Below, one piece after another: positions 32,455 to 38,188 of a stretch of DNA of 38,188 nucleotides (positions are counted from its first letter, which is position 1; the number at the start of each line of letters is the position of its first letter). The stretch is from Lactobacillus laiwuensis. GTDB taxonomy: Bacteria; Bacillota; Bacilli; Lactobacillales; Lactobacillaceae. The DNA lies in contig NZ_BPPB01000014.1 in the NCBI RefSeq assembly GCF_019972835.1, positions 1-38,188 on the forward strand, read 5' to 3'. The notes under the pieces were generated by a model. The model was not told where the DNA came from, ran no database searches, and was given only the letters and a program-made list of their open reading frames with translations. The position numbers and the translations under genes are program-made.

Positions 32455-33387
32455 ATGTTCTTCAATACTAAAAAATACAAGGAAGAAGTAGAGAAAAACC
32501 ACAAACGCGACCTTACAAAGGAACCGAGCAGACTAAGCATGCTTTTCTTGGCTGTCTTGGCAACTTTTGCACCTACTCGTGTTTTCTTGCGTTTACATAA
32601 AAAAAGAATTGAAGATAATGCCACAATTGAACCTAAAAAAGGCGATTTTGAACAAATACCTATCATATATTTTCATGGCTTTCGTGGCGGTGACTACACT
32701 ACAAAGGTAATGGTCAAGCAGGCACTTGCTGATAAAGGCAATCCCAAATATCTCAAAGTTACTGCTGATTTGCTAGGTAACTTTAAGCTAGAAGGCACTT
32801 GGACTGGTGATCCTAATCCAATTGTGCAAGTTGTTTTTCGTCAGCGTCTTGTTGGTGTGTATGCAATTGACTACTACCTGCGTTTCACATTACCATTTTT
32901 AGCTCAAAGGTACCACTTTTCACACTATTCGGCAATCGCACATTCATTGGCCTGCCCCTGTATAGTACGCACGGAAATGCGCAAATATCGGAAAAAAGAT
33001 TTTCCTCATTTAGTCAAATGTGCTTTTATCGCGGGACCTTTTGATGGTGTAGTTTATTTAGGAGATATCCCTAACGTTAATGCTTTTAACCAAAAAGGTC
33101 GTCCAGCTGTGGTGAATTTGCATTATCTTTACCTTTTGTTCAGACGCAAACGGTTTAATCCCAATATTTCAGTATTAAATATTTATGGTAATGTTTTGGA
33201 CAACACCAACAGCGACAAGTTTATTTCCGTCACTTCTGCTAAAAGCATCCGCTATATTTTGGCACCCTATGCCAAATCTTATCATGAAGTTGAGATTCGC
33301 GGGAAGAAATACGCTGAACATAGCTGGATGCACGATAACCCATTTGTCATCGACATTATTGATAAGTTTATTGGTCTTAAAAAATAA
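32455..33387 (+). CDS. DUF915-like alpha/beta hydrolase
   Basis: 310 residues, ATG preceded by AAGGTGG at five bases. A possible N-terminal membrane anchor (about 29-45, LFLAVLATFAPTRVF) is followed by PIIYFHGFRGGD. The nucleophile elbow reads IAHSLACPC with Ser164, not the usual GHSxGG. Acid and base would lie in NTNSDKFIS and EHSWMHDN. The DUF915 group of lactobacillar and listerial hydrolases has this shape. It lies 22 bases before cls on the same strand, so both may share a transcript. Confidence 0.72.
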   Translation: MFFNTKKYKEEVEKNHKRDLTKEPSRLSMLFLAVLATFAPTRVFLRLHKKRIEDNATIEPKKGDFEQIPIIYFHGFRGGDYTTKVMVKQALADKGNPKYLKVTADLLGNFKLEGTWTGDPNPIVQVVFRQRLVGVYAIDYYLRFTLPFLAQRYHFSHYSAIAHSLACPCIVRTEMRKYRKKDFPHLVKCAFIAGPFDGVVYLGDIPNVNAFNQKGRPAVVNLHYLYLLFRRKRFNPNISVLNIYGNVLDNTNSDKFISVTSAKSIRYILAPYAKSYHEVEIRGKKYAEHSWMHDNPFVIDIIDKFIGLKK

Positions 33388-33409
33388 TTTAATTTTGGAG
33401 GAAATACGT

Positions 33410-34867
33410 GTGATTCTGCTCCGCGACATAGGACGTATCATCATTATTACCAATACTATATTGGCCTTTTATATTGTCTTTCATAGAAGACGCTCTGTCT
33501 CAACAACTTGGGCTTGGTTGATTATTCTGCTGGTTTTTCCAGTTTTAGGAATGATCATTTACGGCTTTTTTGGTCGGGGAATTTCACAGGAAAATATTTT
33601 TGCCATTAACAAGCAACATCATATTGGACTGCGGAATGTGCAAAAATCAATTACTGCTGCACCTAAAAAAATCAGCACCTCTGATACCTCAAATAAAGCC
33701 AAAATGGTGGTACATTTTTTTGATCATGATGGCGAATCACCATTGAGTAAAAACAATCATGTTAAGCTCTATACCGACGGCAAAATAATGTTTCATGACA
33801 TGATGGCTGATATTAAAAAGGCCAAACAATCAGTGAATGTTGAATTTTATACCTTTTATAATGATGAAATCGGCAACGACTTTCTTGATTTGCTGATTAA
33901 AAAAGCACAAGAAGGCGTATCTGTTCGTTTGCTCTATGATGCCTGGGGTTCAATGGGTGCAACTAAAGCCTGGTTTGATCAATTAAGAAAAGCTGGCGGC
34001 GTAGTCCTACCCTTTATTACCTCACGCAACATGATTACGCGGTATCGGATTAACTACCATTTGCACCGCAAAATTGTGGTAGTTGATGGCAAAACTTCTT
34101 GGACTGGCGGCTTTAATATCGGTGACCAGTATCTGAGTCGCAAGAAAAAATTTGGTTATTGGCGTGACAGTCAGGTGCGGATTGTCGGATCTGCTTCTTT
34201 ATTATTGCAAGAGCGGTTTGTCATGGATTGGAACGCCTCAATTCAAAAAGAAAATCAAGTCATTGCTTTCAATACCATCCTTTTTCCCAACTTGGATGAA
34301 AATGAGATTCATGCTGGTGATGTAGCAACACAAATAGTTTCGGACGGACCTGACCGCTATAATGCCAATATGCGTAATGGTATTATGCGGTTAATGTCCT
34401 TAGCGAAAAAACGGCTCTGGATTCAGACACCGTATTTAATTCCTGATGATGCAATGTTTGCCACTCTGCAAACAATTGCCCAATCAGGAGTAGACTTACG
34501 AATTATGATACCTTGTAAACCAGACCATCCATTTATTTACCGCGCTACACAATGGTATGCTAATGAATTATCCCGTTATGGCATTAAAATATATATATAT
34601 AACAAAGGATTTATTCATGCTAAAACAATTGTAGTTGACGATACCTTTTCTACTGTGGGATCAATGAATCAGGATTATCGCTCATATGACCTTAACTTTG
34701 AAGATATTGCCGTTTTTTATGATAAAAATTTCACCCGTGAAGTCGCAAAATCATTTGAAGATGATATGAAAGTTTCATCCTTATTGACTCCTGAAGATAT
34801 TGCCAAACAAAGTCGCTGGCTTAAAATTTTGCAAAGCTTTTCACGGATGCTTTCGCCAATTTTGTAG
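33410..34867 (+). CDS. cls: Cardiolipin synthase
   Basis: 485 residues from GTG 33410, which has GGAGG seven bases upstream; the longer frame would overlap the hydrolase gene. Two N-terminal helices (about 5-25 and 32-54) anchor it. Two phospholipase D motifs are complete: HxK with His219, Lys221, Asp226 and GGFNIGD, and His403, Lys405, Asp410 with GSMNQDYRS. It joins phosphatidylglycerol molecules to cardiolipin at the membrane. Normal length. Confidence 0.95.
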   Translation: MILLRDIGRIIIITNTILAFYIVFHRRRSVSTTWAWLIILLVFPVLGMIIYGFFGRGISQENIFAINKQHHIGLRNVQKSITAAPKKISTSDTSNKAKMVVHFFDHDGESPLSKNNHVKLYTDGKIMFHDMMADIKKAKQSVNVEFYTFYNDEIGNDFLDLLIKKAQEGVSVRLLYDAWGSMGATKAWFDQLRKAGGVVLPFITSRNMITRYRINYHLHRKIVVVDGKTSWTGGFNIGDQYLSRKKKFGYWRDSQVRIVGSASLLLQERFVMDWNASIQKENQVIAFNTILFPNLDENEIHAGDVATQIVSDGPDRYNANMRNGIMRLMSLAKKRLWIQTPYLIPDDAMFATLQTIAQSGVDLRIMIPCKPDHPFIYRATQWYANELSRYGIKIYIYNKGFIHAKTIVVDDTFSTVGSMNQDYRSYDLNFEDIAVFYDKNFTREVAKSFEDDMKVSSLLTPEDIAKQSRWLKILQSFSRMLSPIL

Positions 34868-34873
34868 CAGCTA

Positions 34874-34902
34874 AAAAGCCTTCCATTTTTGGAAGGCTTT
34901 TA
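34874..34902. terminator. Bidirectional terminator between cls and the nitroreductase gene
   Basis: AAAAGCCTTCC and GGAAGGCTTTT pair perfectly around ATTTTT, with T runs on both strands. Confidence 0.88.
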
Positions 34903-34919
34903 AAATGGGCTATTATTAA

Positions 34920-35561
34920 TTATTCCGCAAAGTGATAAACACTTTCAGCTGGATAGCGAGTTGTTTTAGCCATAGTTTCTTCAGTTTCATTGCTCTTGCC
35001 AATTACTATTGCCATTACTGGTAAGTAGCGTTTTGGCTCTAAGTTAAAGGTTCTGGCAATTTTAGACTCGTCATAGCCAGCAATTGGGTTAGTGTCATAA
35101 CCATGGTTGCGAGCAACAAGCATAAACTGCATGGCAGCAAGTGAGCAAGACCTAATGGAATCAATTGCACAAGAATAATATGTGCCATTTTCATAAGATG
35201 GCAAAAAGGTTCTTAAGACTTCGTCTAATTTTTCCTTAGTGATGTTGCCTGTCTCATATTCTTTAGTCCAATTTTCACGATACTTTTTATAAGCATAAAC
35301 ATCGGCAAAGACTTGCACAACTGCAGCACAGCTGTCCATCTGGGGATCGTTAAATCTCAGCATGTATTTCTTAACTTTAGCAATAGTTTCTGGGGTATCT
35401 GCTACTTCAAAGTGCCAACCTTGCAAATTGCAACCGGAAGGAGCAGTTACTGTTTCTTCAAACATTTCTTTAAATTCTGAACGCGGAATTTTAACACTTT
35501 TATCAAAGTGACGCACAGAATGACGATTTTGTACTACATCATTAAAATCATTATTACGCAT
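34920..35561 (-). CDS. Nitroreductase family protein
   Basis: 213 residues. NRHSVRHFDKSVKIPRSEF with the Arg-Ser-Arg FMN phosphate contacts, APSGCNLQGWHFEV and AAMQFMLVARNHGYDTNPIAG are the family marks. It is a flavin-dependent NAD(P)H oxidoreductase, usually a dimer. The substrate is open. Its Shine-Dalgarno is weak (GAAAGTGTGAAG). Single gene. Confidence 0.9.
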   Translation of the reverse strand: MRNNDFNDVVQNRHSVRHFDKSVKIPRSEFKEMFEETVTAPSGCNLQGWHFEVADTPETIAKVKKYMLRFNDPQMDSCAAVVQVFADVYAYKKYRENWTKEYETGNITKEKLDEVLRTFLPSYENGTYYSCAIDSIRSCSLAAMQFMLVARNHGYDTNPIAGYDESKIARTFNLEPKRYLPVMAIVIGKSNETEETMAKTTRYPAESVYHFAE

Positions 35562-35654
35562 ATCTTCACACTTTCTAATATAAATATATCTCTACTATGT
35601 TAATTTTACTACATATTGTTATCTTTTTCACATATTTTTTGAAAAAATTAGCAG

Positions 35655-35660
35655 TATAAT
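35655..35660 (+). promoter_or_regulatory. -10 box of the MazG-like gene
   Basis: TATAAT, about 40 bases before ATG 35699, with AGAAAGG as the ribosome site. No clear -35. Confidence 0.4.
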
Positions 35661-35698
35661 AAAATTTAAAATAATACTAGTAAGAAAGGCTCATCAAA

Positions 35699-36001
35699 AT
35701 GAAAAAATTAGTTAGAGATAAAATACCAGAATTTGCGCATTATGCTACTTACCGTGAACTTGCTCCCGCAGAAAGAGAACCGGCTTTAAAGCAAAAATTA
35801 ATTGAAGAAACTAATGAAGTTCTGGCTGCTAAAACTGAAACTAATTTAATTGAGGAATTAGGTGATGTTTACGAAGTCATTTTGGCATACCTCAAATTTA
35901 AAAATGTTGATCAAGCAACTTTTTTAAAACAAGTAAAAGAAAAGCGCGCCCTTAAGGGTGGCTTTACCAAATATCTGGAAATGAACTGGGAAGAAAAATA
36001 A
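35699..36001 (+). CDS. MazG/PRA-PH-like nucleotide pyrophosphohydrolase
   Basis: 100 residues. MKKLVRDKIPE at the start, EETNEVLAA and EELGDVYEVILAYL form the metal-binding helices (ExxE and ExxD) of the all-alpha NTP-PPase superfamily. The phosphoribosyl-ATP pyrophosphohydrolase-like single-domain proteins share the opening LVRDKIPE. No his genes are near, so house-cleaning of unwanted nucleotides is more likely than histidine synthesis. Confidence 0.82.
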   Translation: MKKLVRDKIPEFAHYATYRELAPAEREPALKQKLIEETNEVLAAKTETNLIEELGDVYEVILAYLKFKNVDQATFLKQVKEKRALKGGFTKYLEMNWEEK

Positions 36002-36003
36002 GC

Positions 36004-36036
36004 CCATTAAAAAAGCCACGTTAATTGTGTGGCTTA
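36004..36036 (-). terminator. Terminator of the 158-residue membrane protein gene
   Basis: AAGCCAC and GTGGCTT pair, followed by TTTTTT on the minus strand. The stop codon of the gene at 36034 lies inside the stem. The + strand lacks a T run, so the MazG-like gene has no terminator of its own here. Confidence 0.65.
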
Positions 36037-36510
36037 AAAAATATCTTGAATTTCAATCCTAATATCATGGTGAATATGATTTTTAAGTGCCTCGACAATT
36101 TGTGCTACGCCGTAAGAAAAGCGCAGGTAATATTGTCTGTTCTTCTGGGTTGTTAAAATACAAATTACCTGCTTTTTCTTAGGATTAGGCACCTTAATTA
36201 AAGTGACCATCGCAATCTCTGAATATGAGACGGTCCGACGAAAGTAACCTGAAACAACAGCTCTTTTAGGTGCCAGACCCGTAAAACCATCAATAATACC
36301 AATCAACAAGAAGATTGCCAGGAAAATACTGAGACCTGGATCGCCCTTTTCAATTAATTGCCAGGCAAAACCGATCCAAATAAAAATTACGGCCCAAATA
36401 ACTGAAGACGAGCGATAATGTCCCTTTAAGTCAATATTTGCCTGCCAGTACCAACTATAACAAGTGTAGCCTAGAAGCAAGGCATCCAAAATTAGATAAA
36501 AAACTACCAT
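36034..36510 (-). CDS. Membrane protein with possible PH-like C-terminal domain
   Basis: 158 residues from ATG 36510 (GAGGAGAG six bases upstream); the longer frame lacks a site. Helices at about 3-20, 37-53 and 60-78, then a soluble C-terminal part (about 85-158) with VSGYFRRTVSYSEIAMVTLI and RQYYLRFSYGVAQIVEALKNH. This resembles the small bacterial PH-like modules behind helices (DUF5673-type), but the assignment is tentative. TATAAT is at 36544-36539 (minus strand). Confidence 0.65.
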   Translation of the reverse strand: MVVFYLILDALLLGYTCYSWYWQANIDLKGHYRSSSVIWAVIFIWIGFAWQLIEKGDPGLSIFLAIFLLIGIIDGFTGLAPKRAVVSGYFRRTVSYSEIAMVTLIKVPNPKKKQVICILTTQKNRQYYLRFSYGVAQIVEALKNHIHHDIRIEIQDIF

Positions 36511-36593
36511 ATAACTCTCCTCAATTGTATTTTCATCTATTATAACAGATTGACAGACGTTAGATATTTTATTCAACATTAATGATATTTTAC

Positions 36594-36622
36594 TTGCATT
36601 TTTATTAAAATCATGATTAAAT
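36594..36622 (+). promoter_or_regulatory. Promoter of the T-box-asnA transcript
   Basis: TTGCAT (36594-36599), seventeen bases, TTAAAT (36617-36622). The start would be near 36629, just before the stem I region. Confidence 0.45.
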
Positions 36623-36639
36623 TATTATCAAATTAAATG

Positions 36640-36906
36640 CAATGAAAAAGACGAGTAGATAACTTACTTCTTTAAGTGAAACGGTGATAGTGGAAAACCG
36701 TTAGACCCTGGGTTATTGAAAAACACTTTTAGCAGCACGCTGAAATTCTTATAAAAGTAGGTTGTGTCGTCTCCAGTACGTTACCACGCTGGTGAAGCAT
36801 GATAGTGCTTCATGAGTTGGCCCAGAATTTGGGCAATTAAGGTGGTACCGCGGAAAAAGCCTTTCGTCCTTGTTTTTGTTAAAAACGGGATAAAGGGCTT
36901 TTTCTT
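36640..36906 (+). promoter_or_regulatory. T-box riboswitch leader of asnA
   Basis: AAGGTGGTACCGCGG (36839-36853) is the T-box sequence that forms the antiterminator and binds the tRNA acceptor end. GACGA (36650-36654) can pair with TCGTC (36767-36771) to close stem I. An upper helix has CTTACTTCTTTAAG pairing, with mismatches, against CTTATAAAAGTAGG. This leaves GAAATT (36742-36747) in the specifier loop, with AAT (Asn) at 36744-36746 as candidate specifier. Uncharged tRNA-Asn would favour readthrough into asnA. The terminator is listed separately. Confidence 0.9.
36856..36906 (+). terminator. T-box controlled terminator
   Basis: AAAGCCTTTCGTCC and GGGATAAAGGGCTTT form the stem, followed by TTTCTTTT. 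Its left arm follows directly on the T-box sequence, as needed for the exclusive terminator/antiterminator switch. Confidence 0.88.
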
Positions 36907-36933
36907 TTCCTTAAATTTTAGGAGGTCAACACA

Positions 36934-37947
36934 ATGACTTTAATTTTACCCGAAGATTATCATCCAACTCTCACAATTCGCGATACCGAAGCAGCAATTG
37001 TTTATATTCGTGAAGAATTTCAAAAGGTTTTAGCTAAAAAATTACATTTACAACGAATGTCTGCCCCCCTGTTCGTCGAAAAACATACAGGGCTTAATGA
37101 TAACTTAAATGGCGTTGAACGTCCAGTTGCCTTTGATGCCAAGGATTTACCAACAGATGACACACTCGAAATAGTGCATTCACTTGCCAAATGGAAAAGA
37201 ATGGCACTGAAGAAATATGGCTTTAACATGCATGAGGGCCTTTTTACTAACATGAACGCCATTCGCCGCGATGAAGATTTAGATAACTTTCATTCAATTT
37301 ATGTTGACCAATGGGATTGGGAAAAAATCATTGCCAAAGAGGAAAGAACGATAGCAACCCTTAAAAGTACCGTTACCAAGATTTTTGCTGCAATTAAAGA
37401 AATTGAAGCTGGCTGTGCTTTCCGCTATCCTGCTTCTACTTACCGTTTGCCAGAAAAACTTTACTTTATTACTACACAAGAATTAGAAGATCGCTGGCCG
37501 GACATCAGTCCTGAAGAAAGAGAAAATAAAATTGCCGAAGAAGAAAAGGCTGTCTTTATAATGAAAGTCGGCGATAAACTGAAGAGAAGCGGCAAGCCAC
37601 ACGATGGTCGTGCACCCGATTATGATGACTGGGAATTAAACGGTGACCTGATTTTCTGGTATGAACCGTTAAAGCAAAAAATCGAAATTTCTTCGATGGG
37701 GATTCGCGTTAGTCCTGAAAGCCTTCACGAACAACTGAAGAAGGCTGATTGCCTGGACCGTGAAAAATTGGAATTTCACCGCATGTTGCTTGCTGGAGAA
37801 TTACCTTATACTATTGGTGGTGGGATTGGACAATCTCGCTTATGCATGCTTTTGCTTGGCAAAGCTCACATCGGTGAAGTTCAAGCCAGTGTCTGGCCTC
37901 ACGATATGATTACTAAATGCAAAGAACATGACATTCAAATTCTATAA
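36934..37947 (+). CDS. asnA: Aspartate--ammonia ligase (asparagine synthetase A)
   Basis: 337 residues with AGGAGG eight bases before ATG. The start [59 protein letters not shown] and the C-terminal [20 protein letters not shown] are those of AsnA, a class II tRNA-synthetase-like enzyme. It makes asparagine from aspartate, ammonia and ATP. The T-box leader makes its expression depend on the charging of a tRNA, presumably tRNA-Asn. A terminator follows the gene. Confidence 0.97.
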   Translation: MTLILPEDYHPTLTIRDTEAAIVYIREEFQKVLAKKLHLQRMSAPLFVEKHTGLNDNLNGVERPVAFDAKDLPTDDTLEIVHSLAKWKRMALKKYGFNMHEGLFTNMNAIRRDEDLDNFHSIYVDQWDWEKIIAKEERTIATLKSTVTKIFAAIKEIEAGCAFRYPASTYRLPEKLYFITTQELEDRWPDISPEERENKIAEEEKAVFIMKVGDKLKRSGKPHDGRAPDYDDWELNGDLIFWYEPLKQKIEISSMGIRVSPESLHEQLKKADCLDREKLEFHRMLLAGELPYTIGGGIGQSRLCMLLLGKAHIGEVQASVWPHDMITKCKEHDIQIL

Positions 37948-37953
37948 TAAATT

Positions 37954-37990
37954 AAAACCATGCTGTCAAAATTGATGGCACGGTTTTTAA
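37954..37990 (+). terminator. Terminator of asnA
   Basis: AAACCATGCTGTCA and TGATGGCACGGTTT pair with G-U wobbles and one imperfect position, followed by TTTTT. The insertion sequence begins immediately after. Confidence 0.75.
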
Positions 37991-38061
37991 GTGGCTCTAT
38001 AATTTATCCTGTTGATGACTTATCCATGTGGTAAGCTGTTAATAGGTTTTTTATTGCATAA

Positions 38062-38148
38062 AAAAGGAGGACATCTTCCTCTTGCTTCTTGTAATAAATA
38101 TTAACACCACTCAATATTTTATAGAAGGTTTGAATTATGTCCTCTTTT
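38062..38148 (+). promoter_or_regulatory. Hairpin sequestering the transposase start codon
   Basis: AAAAGGAGGACAT (38062-38074) is complementary to ATGTCCTCTTTT (38137-38148): twelve pairs with one G-U wobble. The transposase ATG itself is in the stem. A transcript that enters from outside would carry both arms and block translation. One started inside (for example from TTGTAA/CAATAT at about 38090-38118) would not. Confidence 0.5.
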
Positions 38149-38188
38149 AATAATTATATTAAATTTGCTCTTGATATTAAAGATCAAA
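38137..38188 (+). CDS. Transposase, N-terminal fragment (window edge)
   Basis: Seventeen codons from ATG 38137, with AGAAGG eight bases upstream. MSSFNNYIKFALDIKDQ resembles the start of ISL3-family transposases seen in lactobacilli; that likeness is from memory. The rest lies outside the window. Confidence 0.55.
   Translation, partial: MSSFNNYIKFALDIKDQ

Larger units (their letters stand above)
37993..38188 (+). mobile_element. Left end of an insertion sequence, probably ISL3-type
   Basis: It starts with GGCTCT, as expected for ISL3-family terminal repeats, and runs off the right edge, so the other end and target duplication cannot be checked. The region before the transposase start is about 144 bases long and AT-rich. 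It contains a hairpin arm complementary to the start codon region (see 38062-38148). Confidence 0.55.

Noticed and set aside
32308..32666. Minus-strand frames at the start of the DUF915-like gene
   Set aside because: They run through the rnhA promoter/leader and the hydrolase N-terminus and show no coding features.
33185..33409. N-terminal extension of cardiolipin synthase by 75 codons
   Set aside because: It would overlap the hydrolase gene by about 200 bases, while GTG 33410 has a perfect GGAGG at seven bases and the normal Cls length.
1..38188. CRISPR array, tRNA or rRNA genes, prophage
   Set aside because: No regularly spaced repeats, no tRNA cloverleaf or rRNA-like stretch and no phage structural genes were seen on either strand.

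Overview
The window is a stretch of low-GC Firmicute chromosome that reads as Lactobacillus in the strict sense (the acidophilus/crispatus/helveticus/delbrueckii neighbourhood). The grounds are a PepN aminopeptidase of the lactobacillar length, a secreted protein ending in an SLAP (S-layer-type) domain, a small Apf-like protein, a helveticin J homologue, a T-box controlled asnA, a RNase HI with a viroplasmin-like N-terminus, purine-rich ribosome sites, and an element that looks like an ISL3-type insertion sequence at the right edge. The species cannot be fixed from the sequence alone.

Layout. 1-3.4 kb is an accessory, AT-rich region. It holds the N-terminus of an ABC exporter, a candidate type I toxin-antitoxin-like locus (44-residue hydrophobic peptide opposite a short terminated RNA), an 84-residue membrane protein, an Rgg-family regulator and a divergent MFS transporter. 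Nearly identical 14-bp palindromes sit in the promoter regions of the exporter and of the rgg/MFS pair, so one regulator probably controls all three. 3.5-8.2 kb is a BceAB-like antimicrobial-peptide ABC module with one ATPase and two tandem paralogous permeases, without a two-component system beside it but with a clear inverted repeat in its promoter. 8.3-13.9 kb holds an ECF transporter S component, a GalT-like DUF4931 protein, an L,D-transpeptidase and PepN.

14-24.5 kb mixes surface and metabolic genes: an SLAP protein, a minimal Apf-type protein, an SDR oxidoreductase with its TetR regulator, an ASCH-like protein, a YibE/F-YibE/F-esterase operon, a MerR-like HTH coiled-coil protein following ddl, and a helveticin J homologue. 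24.5-32.4 kb holds a secreted CAP protein, a nucleoside deoxyribosyltransferase, a TetR/membrane-protein pair with an inverted-repeat operator, a PRPP synthetase, a glycosyltransferase plus an unusual alpha/beta hydrolase, a secreted DUF1002 protein and RNase HI. 32.4-38 kb holds a DUF915-like hydrolase with cardiolipin synthase, a nitroreductase, a MazG-like pyrophosphohydrolase, a small membrane protein, T-box-asnA and the start of the insertion sequence.

Most of the window is ordinary core and niche genome. The least explained parts are the 391-731 locus, the Rgg regulon palindromes, the Bce module with two permeases, the hydrolase with Asp in place of the nucleophile Ser, and the start-codon hairpin of the terminal insertion sequence. 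All similarity statements come from recognising families by eye; no database search was run.
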